Shown in pieces: positions 25,215 through 32,675 of a stretch of DNA of 34,070 bases. A program made the position numbers and the translations under genes. The notes beneath the pieces are model-generated. The model made no database searches. It was not told the DNA's origin and was given only the letters and a program-made list of their open reading frames with translations. This DNA comes from an uncultured bacterium (lineage in GTDB: Bacteria > Verrucomicrobiota > Kiritimatiellia > RFP12 > UBA1067). How positions within the stretch are numbered: the stretch's first letter is position 1; every line of letters starts with the position of its first letter. The stretch lies in NCBI GenBank assembly GCA_902779075.1, contig CACZAK010000023.1, forward strand, positions 1-34,070, in the 5' to 3' direction.

Positions 25215-25462
25215 AGAGGACGTTTGTCGTCGATCTGGAGGGGAAGTCAAGATCATGCGCCCTGCAAAGGCGTTTTGCCGCCGCAGTGCCGGTACCGCCG
25301 GACTATGGGCGCAATCTGGATGCCATGTATGATGTGTTGACGGAATATGGCAGCGAATGGCGGATCGAATTCAGAAATTCCATGAATGTTCCGGAGATGT
25401 TTCGTCAGGTCTGCATGGATGCCGCCGCCGATACCCCGGGGCTTGAGATCGTCTTTGGTTGA
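25211..25462 (+). CDS. Barstar-type ribonuclease inhibitor
   Basis: 83 residues without a signal peptide, so cytoplasmic. VPPDYGRNLDAMYDVLTEYG corresponds to the barstar helix that plugs the barnase active site (barstar YGENLDALWDCLTG); Asp37 and Asp41 match the two acidic residues that contact the enzyme, with Tyr in place of Trp between them. The protein is close to barstar length (about 90). It overlaps the RNase gene by ATGA, so enzyme and inhibitor are made together, which protects the producing cell until the RNase is exported. Confidence 0.9.
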   Translation: MKRTFVVDLEGKSRSCALQRRFAAAVPVPPDYGRNLDAMYDVLTEYGSEWRIEFRNSMNVPEMFRQVCMDAAADTPGLEIVFG

Positions 25463-25504
25463 TGTCCCGTTCCTTTCGCGTGAGGCATCTAGGATGAAGA
25501 AGAA

Positions 25505-26734
25505 ATGACTAATCCACTTTCCTCATACCAAGCAGTCTGCCGTCCGGGAACTGGGGCGGGTGCCTTCTTCACGAGCATTCTCGTGTGGGGCGTCGGCATC
25601 GGGTGTTTCGGCGCGGCATTCAACAACTTCCTCGTCGAGACATACGACATCAACGGCTTCGACCGCGGGGTGTTGGAGTTTCTGCGCGAGACGCCGGGCG
25701 TGCTGCTCGTGGCGATCTTTGCCGCGCTCCACCGGTTCTCCGACTGGAAGGTCCTGCGTCTCGGTACGGCCTGTTCTCTCATCGCGGCGATGCTGTTGCT
25801 GGTGCCGGTTCGATGGGCATGGGCCGTCGCGTTCATCGTCATTTGGGCGCTGGGCGAACACCTCGTCATGCCCGTTCGACAGTCTCTTGCACTCTCCATA
25901 GCCAAGGAGGGAAAGAGCGGCGAGTCGCTCGGTATCGTCACGGGCGCGATCAACGCCGGGACGGTTGTGGGGAGCGTTCTCGTGGCGGCCATCTTCTACT
26001 TCGGCGTGCGCTTCTGGGCGGATGTGTCGCGTCGGGCGCTCTACGATGCGACGTGGGTGCTCGTGGCGTTGCTTCTCGCCGCCAGCCTCGCCGTCGCGGC
26101 GTCCGTGAAAGAGCCGGGGCTTGCGCAACGCGCGCGTCCGTCGTTCTATTTCCGCCGCAAATACTCGACGTTCTACATCCTGGAGCTCTTCTACGGGGCG
26201 CGCAAGCAGGTGTTCTTCACCTTTGGTCCGTTCGTGCTGATCCGCGTCTACGGCATGGACACGCAGCACGTCGCGATGCTCTTCGCGGCGGCAGCGCTCT
26301 TCACCGCGCTGTGGGGCGGACGCCTCATCGGTCGCCTCGTGGACCGCTGGGGCTACCGCAACGTGATGATCTGGGATACGGTCGTGCTGTTCTTCGTGTG
26401 CCTGCTCTATGGCTTCGCGAAGGACTGGTTCCCGTCCCGCGTGGCGGTGGCGGTCGTGTGCGTGAACTACGTCCTCGACGCCGTGCTGAGCAATGCCTCG
26501 ATGGCAACGAACCTCTACGCCCGCACGCTCTCCGACTCCCAGGAGGAATTGACCGCGACCCTCTCCTCCGGCATCTCCGTGAACCACGTCGTGACTGTGT
26601 TCTACGCCCTACTCGGCGGCTGGATCTGGGACCGCTTCGGCCCCGGCGTCCTCTTCGCCACGGCCGCGTGCATGGCCCTCGCCAACAGCGCCTTCGCGCT
26701 TACCGTCCCCAAACCCGTCCGTGGCACAGAATAG
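25505..26734 (+). CDS. Major facilitator superfamily transporter
   Basis: 409 residues with about 12 predicted membrane helices in two bundles. The first bundle opens SILVWGVGIGCFGAAFNNF; the central loop (KEPGLAQRARPSFYFRRKYSTF) separates it from the second, which has GGRLIGRLVDRWGYR, an MFS-type motif A repeat in the loop between helices. It is an inner-membrane secondary transporter; the substrate cannot be read. It lies 42 bases after the barstar-like gene in the same direction, but that does not link it to the toxin pair. The ribosome-binding site AGGATGAAG is 10 or more bases from the ATG. Confidence 0.88.
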   Translation: MTNPLSSYQAVCRPGTGAGAFFTSILVWGVGIGCFGAAFNNFLVETYDINGFDRGVLEFLRETPGVLLVAIFAALHRFSDWKVLRLGTACSLIAAMLLLVPVRWAWAVAFIVIWALGEHLVMPVRQSLALSIAKEGKSGESLGIVTGAINAGTVVGSVLVAAIFYFGVRFWADVSRRALYDATWVLVALLLAASLAVAASVKEPGLAQRARPSFYFRRKYSTFYILELFYGARKQVFFTFGPFVLIRVYGMDTQHVAMLFAAAALFTALWGGRLIGRLVDRWGYRNVMIWDTVVLFFVCLLYGFAKDWFPSRVAVAVVCVNYVLDAVLSNASMATNLYARTLSDSQEELTATLSSGISVNHVVTVFYALLGGWIWDRFGPGVLFATAACMALANSAFALTVPKPVRGTE

Positions 26735-26781
26735 GTGCCGAAAAGTACATCGTTGTAGGCAGATGATGTGGGCACCATGTA

Positions 26782-26811
26782 TTGACATCAAAGCATCAAA
26801 CATGATAGAAT
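26782..26811 (+). promoter_or_regulatory. Promoter of the VapBC-type pair, leaderless transcript
   Basis: TTGACA (26782-26787) and TAGAAT (26806-26811) are 18 bases apart. Start of transcription falls at about 26818-26819, which is the ATG itself, and no ribosome-binding site is seen, so translation is probably leaderless. TGTATT (26779-26784) and AATACA (26809-26814) form an inverted repeat around the promoter and could be the antitoxin operator. Confidence 0.55.
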
Positions 26812-26818
26812 ACACGCC

Positions 26819-27076
26819 ATGAGAACAACCCTTACTTTAGAACCGGATGTGGCCGCAAGGCTTGAAGAATGCCAGGCGGCGGATTTGAGTGTCAGCTTTA
26901 AAGAGCTGGTCAACGGTCTTCTGCGCATGGGCCTCGCAAAACGCGAAGCCACGGCACGAAAGACTGCCGTCAAACGTTTTGCGACCAAGGTCTTTCATGG
27001 ACGGAAAACCATGTTGGGAGCAATCACGAGTACTCATGACATGTTGGCCATGGCAGAGGGAGAAGATTTCCGATGA
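26819..27076 (+). CDS. VapB-like ribbon-helix-helix antitoxin
   Basis: 85 residues. The N-terminal RTTLTLEPDVAARLEE is a ribbon-helix-helix DNA-binding start; the C-terminal part (GAITSTHDMLAMAEGEDFR) should wrap the toxin. Its stop overlaps the PIN toxin start by ATGA. Antitoxins of this kind bind and repress their own promoter with the toxin. There is no Shine-Dalgarno sequence, consistent with leaderless translation. Confidence 0.82.
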   Translation: MRTTLTLEPDVAARLEECQAADLSVSFKELVNGLLRMGLAKREATARKTAVKRFATKVFHGRKTMLGAITSTHDMLAMAEGEDFR

Positions 27077-27504
27077 GGTTGCTAGACGCCAATATCCTGA
27101 TGTATGCATCGTTTGACGTCTTCCCGCAACATGTTCGCACGAGGAAATGGCTTGATGCTCGGTTGAACGACAACGATACGCCATTGGGAATCCCTTGGGA
27201 AAGCATCACGGCTTTCGTTCGACTTTCTTCCAACCCGCGTATCATGTCTCCGGCGATTTCCGTTGCCGATGCCTGGAACCAGGTTCGCTCGTGGTTGGCG
27301 CAGCCGTGTGTTTGGACGCCTGTAGCCACTGCTCGGCATCGACATTATCTTGACGCGTTCTTGAACATTTCCGAAATGAACTATAAGCTCGTGGCGGATG
27401 CCCAGCTTGCGGCGTTGGCCATGGAGCATGGCCTCGTTATGGTCTCCGCTGATTCGGATTTCCGTCTTTTCCCTGGATTGCGCGTAGAAGATCCTACCAT
27501 TTGA
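27073..27504 (+). CDS. VapC-type PIN-domain ribonuclease toxin
   Basis: 143 residues of the PIN fold. The acidic metal-binding set is visible: Asp5 in LLDANIL, Glu43 in PWESITAF, Asp109 in LVADAQLAALA and Asp127/Asp129 in SADSDF. VapC-type toxins cut tRNA or rRNA and stop growth when the antitoxin is lost. Overlap with the antitoxin gene shows a two-gene operon. Length and motif order match the mycobacterial-type VapC subfamily. Confidence 0.88.
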   Translation: MRLLDANILMYASFDVFPQHVRTRKWLDARLNDNDTPLGIPWESITAFVRLSSNPRIMSPAISVADAWNQVRSWLAQPCVWTPVATARHRHYLDAFLNISEMNYKLVADAQLAALAMEHGLVMVSADSDFRLFPGLRVEDPTI

Positions 27505-27536
27505 CGGGGTAAAACCTTGGCAACAAAGGAGAAGTG

Positions 27537-27932
27537 ATGGTCATGAAAGAAATGACATTGGAAGAACGCTTGGACTACGCCGCGAGGCGCAAGAGCGAGA
27601 TGAACTGCTGCCAGGCGGTGCTTGTGGCATTTGCCGACAGGCTCGGGAAGGGCGAGGACGAACTACTTCGCCTCGGCTCCGGCTTTGGCGCGGGCATGGG
27701 GACGATGGAGGGAACGTGCGGCGCGCTCGTGGGCGCGATCATGGTTTCGTCCCTCGTCTCGCCCGACGGCGCGGCGATGAAGAACTCCCGCGCAATCATG
27801 CCGCGCTTCAAGGAACTCTGCGGCGGCGCGACCATCTGCCGCGACCTCAAGGGAATCGACTCCGGCAAAGTCCTCTGCAGCTGCGAAAACTGCGTCCGCA
27901 ACGCCGTCCGCGCCGCAGGAGAAGTGTGTTAA
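27537..27932 (+). CDS. C_GCAxxG_C_C family redox/metal-binding protein
   Basis: 131 residues of the C_GCAxxG_C_C family. The diagnostic cysteines are present: MNCCQAVLVAF, the GTCGALVGA loop, LCGGATICRDLKG and CSCENCVRNA. Family members are small cytoplasmic proteins, often near redox enzymes; they probably bind a metal or iron-sulfur cluster, but no reaction is assigned. The AAAGGAG ribosome-binding site at 27525-27531 best fits ATG 27537; GTG 27534 and ATG 27543 are in the same frame. Confidence 0.87.
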   Translation: MVMKEMTLEERLDYAARRKSEMNCCQAVLVAFADRLGKGEDELLRLGSGFGAGMGTMEGTCGALVGAIMVSSLVSPDGAAMKNSRAIMPRFKELCGGATICRDLKGIDSGKVLCSCENCVRNAVRAAGEVC

Positions 27933-27993
27933 CGCGAAAAGACGTCTGCCTTCATCTTGCGGTATCTGGGTAAATGGCGGAGCTACACGTCGC

Positions 27994-29520
27994 CTATGTT
28001 CTCAGGTATTTCTTGAGAGTATTGAGCGATATGTCAAGCGCCTTGCAAGTCTCTGCAAGATTTTGTCCGTGACGGTCAAATACGGCCTTCACATGAACCC
28101 TGATGGCAGCATTCAGGTTTTCAGGTAAGGCTGATTCACCGCCTGAAGCGCTGAGGTCGCGATTTATCCTAACATGTTCTTCTATGAGATGCGCGAAGTC
28201 CGTTTCCTCAAGTGCTCTGGCCCGGTCGAGAAGGTTGATTAGCTCGCGCACGTTGCCAGGATAGTCATAGGTGGTTAGGGCGTCACATTGCTCGCTGGTG
28301 AGCCTTCCCCAACCCATGTCAAGCCAAAAGCCAGACGCGATTTCGGCAATGTCCTCGCGCCGGTCGCGTAACGGCGGCACATCAATGACAATCGTCGAGA
28401 TGCGTTGATAGAGATCGGCACGGAACTTACCTTCGCGTACCATCTTAGGCAGATTTCTGTTGGTCGCCGCGACAAGCCGGACATCGACGGATATTTCCTG
28501 CGTGCCGCCGACGCGAACAATCTTGCCGTCCTCAAGTGCGCGCAACAGGATTGCCTGGGCTTCCATCGGCATTTCCGCGATCTCGTCTAGAAAGAGTGTG
28601 CCATGGTCGGCTAACTCGAAAAGTCCCTTGCGTTGGCTGTCAGCGCTGGTGAATGCGCCGCGCTCGTGTCCGAAGAAGCGGTCCTCAAGCAGATTCGGCG
28701 CGACGCTTGCGCAGTTGAATGGAACGAATGGGCCGTTCTTCCGCGGACTGTGGGCATGTATCTGCGTTGCAACGGTCTCCTTGCCGGTTCCGCTTTCGCC
28801 AAGGATCAGGACGCGCGCGCGCTCATACTTCGCTGCCTGCAGTATCTCGCGGCGTACCTTCGTCATGGCCCTGCTCACGCCGGTGAGCTCTCGGCGTCCG
28901 TAACGATTGTAGTCCTCAAACGCCTCCCTGAGTTTCGCTTCCCACATTGTCGGCTTTACGCGCATGTAGAGAGCGTGGATTGCCGCCTCGTAAATCGAAT
29001 CGTCGCCGCGTGTGCGGTGCATGTACCCCGACACGTTGACGAGCGTCTGGTACTTGCCGACAGATGACGAGCGATCCGCCACGGGCTGTTCGTACGAGCG
29101 GAAGAATCTTACATCCTCTTCGTTGATCGTCCCGAAATAACGTGCGATGGCATCTACTAGACTACCGCATGGTTCATCCCAAAGCTCGTCGAATCCACGC
29201 TTCGCCGGGTCTTCGCCTTCAATGCAGACCTCAGCGGCGAATTCAGGCGCAACGCGCATTCCGCTCAGCCACACCGTCTTGACGTGCTTCTTCTTGAGAG
29301 ATTTCAGCGCGGCAAGAATCTGCGGAATGTTCTTTGTGAGTCCAACGCCGAGAACATAGACGGTGGAATAGTCTGGTCCGCGTTCGGCAAGCACACCAGC
29401 GAGTGCGTCCATCGACACGCCGGCGATGTCCGCCTTGCCATTGAGTGCAGCCAGTGCTGCCGCCGCCCCGGCGAGATAGCTGTTCTTCGACCAGCCCGTA
29501 AGAATCAGATTTTTGTTCAT
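27994..29520 (-). CDS. Sigma-54-dependent AAA+ activator with DHH-like N-terminal domain
   Basis: 508 residues. Residues 1-130 form an alpha/beta domain (ILTGWSKNSYLAGAAAALAA, VYVLGVGLTKNIPQIL, VKTVWLSG) that follows the DHH phosphoesterase pattern but lacks its catalytic aspartates and DHH motif. Residues about 215-445 are the AAA+ core: Walker A GESGTGKE (241-248), a sigma-54 contact loop GAFTSA (288-293, consensus GAFTGA), Walker B LFLDEI (309-314) and FRADLYQR with the arginine finger region. A Fis-type helix-turn-helix closes the chain (about 480-507, ending LDISLNTLKKYLRT). It would open promoters bound by sigma-54. The GAGGAC ribosome-binding site favours 29520. Two consensus sigma-54 promoters nearby are likely targets. 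The N-terminal domain is probably a ligand sensor. Confidence 0.9.
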   Translation of the reverse strand: MNKNLILTGWSKNSYLAGAAAALAALNGKADIAGVSMDALAGVLAERGPDYSTVYVLGVGLTKNIPQILAALKSLKKKHVKTVWLSGMRVAPEFAAEVCIEGEDPAKRGFDELWDEPCGSLVDAIARYFGTINEEDVRFFRSYEQPVADRSSSVGKYQTLVNVSGYMHRTRGDDSIYEAAIHALYMRVKPTMWEAKLREAFEDYNRYGRRELTGVSRAMTKVRREILQAAKYERARVLILGESGTGKETVATQIHAHSPRKNGPFVPFNCASVAPNLLEDRFFGHERGAFTSADSQRKGLFELADHGTLFLDEIAEMPMEAQAILLRALEDGKIVRVGGTQEISVDVRLVAATNRNLPKMVREGKFRADLYQRISTIVIDVPPLRDRREDIAEIASGFWLDMGWGRLTSEQCDALTTYDYPGNVRELINLLDRARALEETDFAHLIEEHVRINRDLSASGGESALPENLNAAIRVHVKAVFDRHGQNLAETCKALDISLNTLKKYLRT

Positions 29521-29551
29521 GTAGTCCTCTTTGCTGTCATTTCTTGACACT

Positions 29552-29581
29552 ATTCTATCAGATAATGACGCAGGTAGTCAA
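29552..29581 (-). promoter_or_regulatory. Sigma-70-type promoter of the sigma-54 activator gene
   Basis: On the minus strand TTGACT (29576-29581) and TAGAAT (29552-29557) are 18 bases apart, about 32 bases before the ATG. The activator itself thus appears to be made from an ordinary promoter. Confidence 0.6.
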
Positions 29582-29631
29582 TTGGTAGATTTCAGTGGGA
29601 GAATTTTTCATGGAATAAGTTGCCTTAAATT

Positions 29632-29672
29632 CACGAAAATGTGGCTGTTTGAAAGTTAGCTTCACTTTCGTG
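29632..29672. promoter_or_regulatory. Nested inverted repeats before the sigma-54 promoter
   Basis: CACGAAA (29632-29638) mirrors TTTCGTG (29666-29672), and GAAAGT (29651-29656) mirrors ACTTTC (29664-29669). They lie just upstream of the -24 element and could be the binding site of the activator, though enhancers usually lie further away. Confidence 0.35.
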
Positions 29673-29678
29673 TGGTTG

Positions 29679-29694
29679 TGGCACGCTTATTGCT
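29679..29694 (+). promoter_or_regulatory. Sigma-54 (-24/-12) promoter of the FtsK-gamma gene
   Basis: TGGCACG-CTTA-TTGCT matches the sigma-54 consensus TGGCACG-N4-TTGCW at every defined position. The transcription start would be near 29705, 22 bases before the ATG at 29727, leaving room for GAAAGGA. Confidence 0.85.
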
Positions 29695-29726
29695 AATGCC
29701 CGAATGACAAACCGAAAGGAAAAACG

Positions 29727-30044
29727 ATGGACAATACGACAATCATGGCTGCGGCAGCGAAGTTGCACAAGTGCGCCGATGAACTGGCGGAGATCGCACA
29801 GTTGCTGGGTGCAACTGCCAAGGCAGGGGTTTCACCAGATGAAGTCTCTGACAATGACTTTCAGAGAGCGCTTGAATGCATACGAACGACCCGTCGTGCA
29901 TCCATATCGCATTTCCAGCGACGGCTTGGCTACAGTTACAACCATTCAGCAAAGCTTATGGACAGACTTGAGAAGGAGGGGTATGTGCTGCCGGCAAACA
30001 GGCCTGGCCCTCGTGAGATAAATTGGGATAAGTTCAGAGGTTAG
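29727..30044 (+). CDS. Stand-alone FtsK-gamma winged-helix protein
   Basis: 105 residues. Residues about 42-104 match the gamma (DNA-binding) domain of the FtsK/SpoIIIE translocase: DFQRALECIRTTRRASISHFQRRLGYSYNHSAKLMDRLEKEGYV with PGPREI near the end. The motor domain is absent, so it is not a translocase; the N-terminal 35 residues are a helical segment (LHKCADELAEIAQLLGA). It is preceded by GAAAGGA and a consensus sigma-54 promoter. A DNA-binding regulator or an adaptor for another complex are both possible. The RhuM gene 143 bases downstream has its own promoter, so co-transcription is uncertain. Confidence 0.82.
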   Translation: MDNTTIMAAAAKLHKCADELAEIAQLLGATAKAGVSPDEVSDNDFQRALECIRTTRRASISHFQRRLGYSYNHSAKLMDRLEKEGYVLPANRPGPREINWDKFRG

Positions 30045-30156
30045 GGTACCGCAAGAAGAATTCGCCATGTGCTGGAATTTCATAGATTGTGTTCGCGAAA
30101 CGGTTGGCGAGCCCGATTCCAACACTTTCAACCTGGAGCAGCACAGGTCCGTCGAT

Positions 30157-30167
30157 TTTGGTATACT
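30157..30167 (+). promoter_or_regulatory. Extended -10 promoter of the rhuM-like gene
   Basis: TTTGGTATACT, 20 bases before the ATG at 30188, the same element as in the core genes of the window. Confidence 0.55.
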
Positions 30168-30187
30168 ATAGCCATGCAAGGAACATT

Positions 30188-31204
30188 ATGGCAGACCAAA
30201 ATTCATTTCTGATCTATCAGGACGACAACGGAGTCTCGAACGTCAACGTGCGGTTCGAGGGCGAAGATGTCTGGTTGGCAGCGGAGCAGATACAGGTACT
30301 CTTCCAGGCAAGTCGGCAGGATGTAGCGTATCATATTGAACAGATATACGCCGATGGTGAGTTGAAGCAAGAGGCAACTTGCAAAAAAATTTTGCAAGTT
30401 CGCCAGGAGGGCTCAAGGAGTGTAAAGCGCAATTTCGCACACTACAACCTCGACATGATCTTGGCGATAGGCATGCGAATCAGAAGCGATGTCGCCGTGC
30501 GCTTTCGCCAGTGGGCGATACGTCATCTCCACGAGTTTGCGGTCAAGGGGTTCACATTGGATGACGATCGGCTCAAGGGCAATCGAAGCAGATATTTCCG
30601 CGAACTCCTCCAGCGTATCCGCGACATCCGCATGAGCGAGCGCAACTTCTATCAGAAGGTGACGGACATTTTTGCGACATCCATCGACTATGACAGGTCT
30701 GCCGACATCACGCGCACTTTCTTTGCCACGGTGCAGAACAAACTCCACTTCGCCGCTCACAAACATACTGCCGCCGAGCTCATCTATGAGCGCGCGGATG
30801 CCGACAAGCCGATGGTCGGCATGACGCACTTCGAGGGCAAGTACATCACGGAGGACGATGTAAAGATCGCCAAGAACTACCTGAACGACAAGGAGCTGGA
30901 ATATCTGCGTCTTCTCGTTTCGCAGTTTCTTGACTTTGCCGAGTTGCAGGCGCTTGAAATGAAGCCCATGCGCATGGAGAATTGGGTGGAGAAGTTGGAT
31001 GCCATGTTGACTCTTTCTGGACGGGAACTTCTAAGCGGACCAGGCAAAGTCTCGCATGAGGAGGCGTGCCGCAAGGCCGTCGCCGAGTTCAGGGAGTACC
31101 GCCGCCGCGAAATGCTCCAGTACGAAAGCGACTTCGACCGCGCCGTTCGCGAACTGACGGAAGCAGACAAATCAAACGGAGACGACAAGAGAAGCTGCCG
31201 ATAA
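30188..31204 (+). CDS. RhuM family protein
   Basis: 338 residues. The opening FLIYQDDNGVSNVNVRFEGEDVWLAAEQIQVLF and the later YNLDMILAIGMRIRSDVAVRFRQWA, AVKGFTLDDDRLK and FAHYN segments match the RhuM (virulence protein) family. Its N-terminal part resembles phage antirepressor-type DNA-binding domains. RhuM genes lie on pathogenicity and genomic islands; the biochemical role is unknown. ATG 30188 has AAGGA five bases upstream. It starts an operon-like run with the nuclease (14 bases on), the 49-residue protein and the BRO-N gene. Base composition is lower in GC than the core genes. Confidence 0.88.
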   Translation: MADQNSFLIYQDDNGVSNVNVRFEGEDVWLAAEQIQVLFQASRQDVAYHIEQIYADGELKQEATCKKILQVRQEGSRSVKRNFAHYNLDMILAIGMRIRSDVAVRFRQWAIRHLHEFAVKGFTLDDDRLKGNRSRYFRELLQRIRDIRMSERNFYQKVTDIFATSIDYDRSADITRTFFATVQNKLHFAAHKHTAAELIYERADADKPMVGMTHFEGKYITEDDVKIAKNYLNDKELEYLRLLVSQFLDFAELQALEMKPMRMENWVEKLDAMLTLSGRELLSGPGKVSHEEACRKAVAEFREYRRREMLQYESDFDRAVRELTEADKSNGDDKRSCR

Positions 31205-31218
31205 GAAAGGATATTGGA

Positions 31219-32520
31219 ATGAAATATCGGAAAGAGATAATTGACTTATATAACTCCGATGAATATCAACGGTTGAAAGCGTATTACTCGAAACGCAGTA
31301 CGCTTGACATTCTTGGTGTCGCACGAAGCGAGTTGGCGCATAGCAATATGTTGGCGTGGTTGTTGGATCCAAATGAGACACATGGTCTAGGTCTGTTTCC
31401 AATACGTAAGTTTCTCCAATTGCTAACAAAAGCGAAACTAGAGTTGGGAGTGAATATTGCGGAAGGTAAGGCTGAATTTGACGAAAAACTCCTTGACGCG
31501 ATACTGACCAATGATTGCGAAGTTATCAGTGCTGAAGTTAAGGCGGAAAAGCCCGTTGACAGTACTGGAGACAAGCACAAGGACAGTCGGATAGACATAT
31601 ATCTGGAAGTCGCGTTGAAATGGCCAAAGGATTCTGCGGACATCAAAATCGTGCCGATTGTTGTCGAAAATAAAGTTGGGTCAAAAGAGCACGACAAACA
31701 AACAGTCTCGTATTATAATTGGTGTACGGATTACGCTCGTAAAAAGGGATATGTCAAACCCTTATTCGTATTTCTTACTCCTGCCCGAACATTGGCTCTC
31801 AATGGGGACGCTTACTATCACTACAAGACGATTGATTGTTCGTGTAAGGAATACATCCGTACCAACTATCAATACATTGCGGATTTCTTAATTGAGCAAT
31901 GTTTGAAGCAAGACATCAGTGAAGAAACGCAACGAATTTTGAAGGATTATCTGAGAGGTTTAACCTACACCTACATCAATGGTGACATCAAGGAAGGAGA
32001 TTCCTATATGGCAATAAGCGATGCAGAAAAAGAACTACTTGTGAAATTCTGGGAGAACAACCAGAATCTTCTTCTTGCGGTTCTTGAGGCATATTTTGAA
32101 AGTTCAGCGTCAACAGAGGAAGAAACTCGCGACTTCCGAAAACTGAAAGAGACCATGTCAAAGAAGGATTTTACGAAGTATCAAATAGAGGGTGTCGAGG
32201 ACGCCCCACTCCCTAAAGGCAGGACTGTTCTAAAAGTTGTCACAGAGTATTGTAACAGGAACAGGGACATTACTTTTGATGAGTTGAGGGAAAAATTCAA
32301 CATACCGGAGATTAAACGAGTTTTTGGCGGTGTCGTTGTAAGAGAAGACATGCGCCATAAAGATCCGCAAGGGCGTAAACGGTATTTCGATGATGTTATT
32401 CCACTAGCTGATGGGACAAAAGTCTGCGTGTGTTCGAACTGGGATAGTGGCAATATAGAAGCATTTCTACAAAATGCTCAAAAACTTGGTTTCACAATTA
32501 CGCCTGTAAAAGTAAGGTAG
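31219..32520 (+). CDS. PD-(D/E)XK nuclease superfamily protein
   Basis: 433 residues of the PD-(D/E)XK_4-type group. After a helical start (LDILGVARSELAHSNMLAWLLDP, a family marker) the active-site elements appear: Asp126 in SRIDIYLE, Glu150 and Lys152 in VVENKVGS, and the downstream Gln161 in HDKQTVSYYNW. Related proteins occur in defence islands and phages, where they are thought to cut DNA. Here the C-terminal 200 residues are a mixed region of unknown fold. The gene is clearly AT-richer than its surroundings and is probably acquired. GAAAGGA precedes the ATG. Intact active site suggests a working nuclease. Confidence 0.82.
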   Translation: MKYRKEIIDLYNSDEYQRLKAYYSKRSTLDILGVARSELAHSNMLAWLLDPNETHGLGLFPIRKFLQLLTKAKLELGVNIAEGKAEFDEKLLDAILTNDCEVISAEVKAEKPVDSTGDKHKDSRIDIYLEVALKWPKDSADIKIVPIVVENKVGSKEHDKQTVSYYNWCTDYARKKGYVKPLFVFLTPARTLALNGDAYYHYKTIDCSCKEYIRTNYQYIADFLIEQCLKQDISEETQRILKDYLRGLTYTYINGDIKEGDSYMAISDAEKELLVKFWENNQNLLLAVLEAYFESSASTEEETRDFRKLKETMSKKDFTKYQIEGVEDAPLPKGRTVLKVVTEYCNRNRDITFDELREKFNIPEIKRVFGGVVVREDMRHKDPQGRKRYFDDVIPLADGTKVCVCSNWDSGNIEAFLQNAQKLGFTITPVKVR

Positions 32521-32524
32521 TGTG

Positions 32525-32674
32525 ATGCGGATAATCAACCATATCGAAGAGGATGTTAATCCGGCATTTCTCGACGATGACGAGAAATGGCTGGATAATA
32601 GGCTGGTGCCGTTTGTTCGTAGATTACAGATGCAGTGGGCAAGGAAGAAAAGAGAGAAGAAAAGAGAGGAGTGA
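32525..32674 (+). CDS. Small 49-residue charged protein
   Basis: A short gene between the nuclease (4 bases upstream) and the BRO-N gene (1 base downstream). The product has an acidic middle (EEDVNPAFLDDDEKW) and a strongly basic lysine/arginine tail (RRLQMQWARKKREKKREE). It is unrecognised. Tight spacing to both neighbours and an AAGG upstream make it plausible; an inhibitor or accessory of the nuclease is only a guess. Confidence 0.55.
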   Translation: MRIINHIEEDVNPAFLDDDEKWLDNRLVPFVRRLQMQWARKKREKKREE

Positions 32675-32675
32675 T

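Noticed and set aside
26738..26776. GGTGCC/GGCACC as terminator after the MFS gene
   Set aside because: Only 6 paired bases with a 27-base loop and no U-run.
30034..30160. Minus-strand frame of about 42 codons in the FtsK-gamma/RhuM gap with protein-like composition (GPVLLQVESVGIGLANRF)
   Set aside because: No start codon with ribosome-binding site and a stop directly upstream. It may be the relic of a lost gene end, but a chance frame cannot be excluded.
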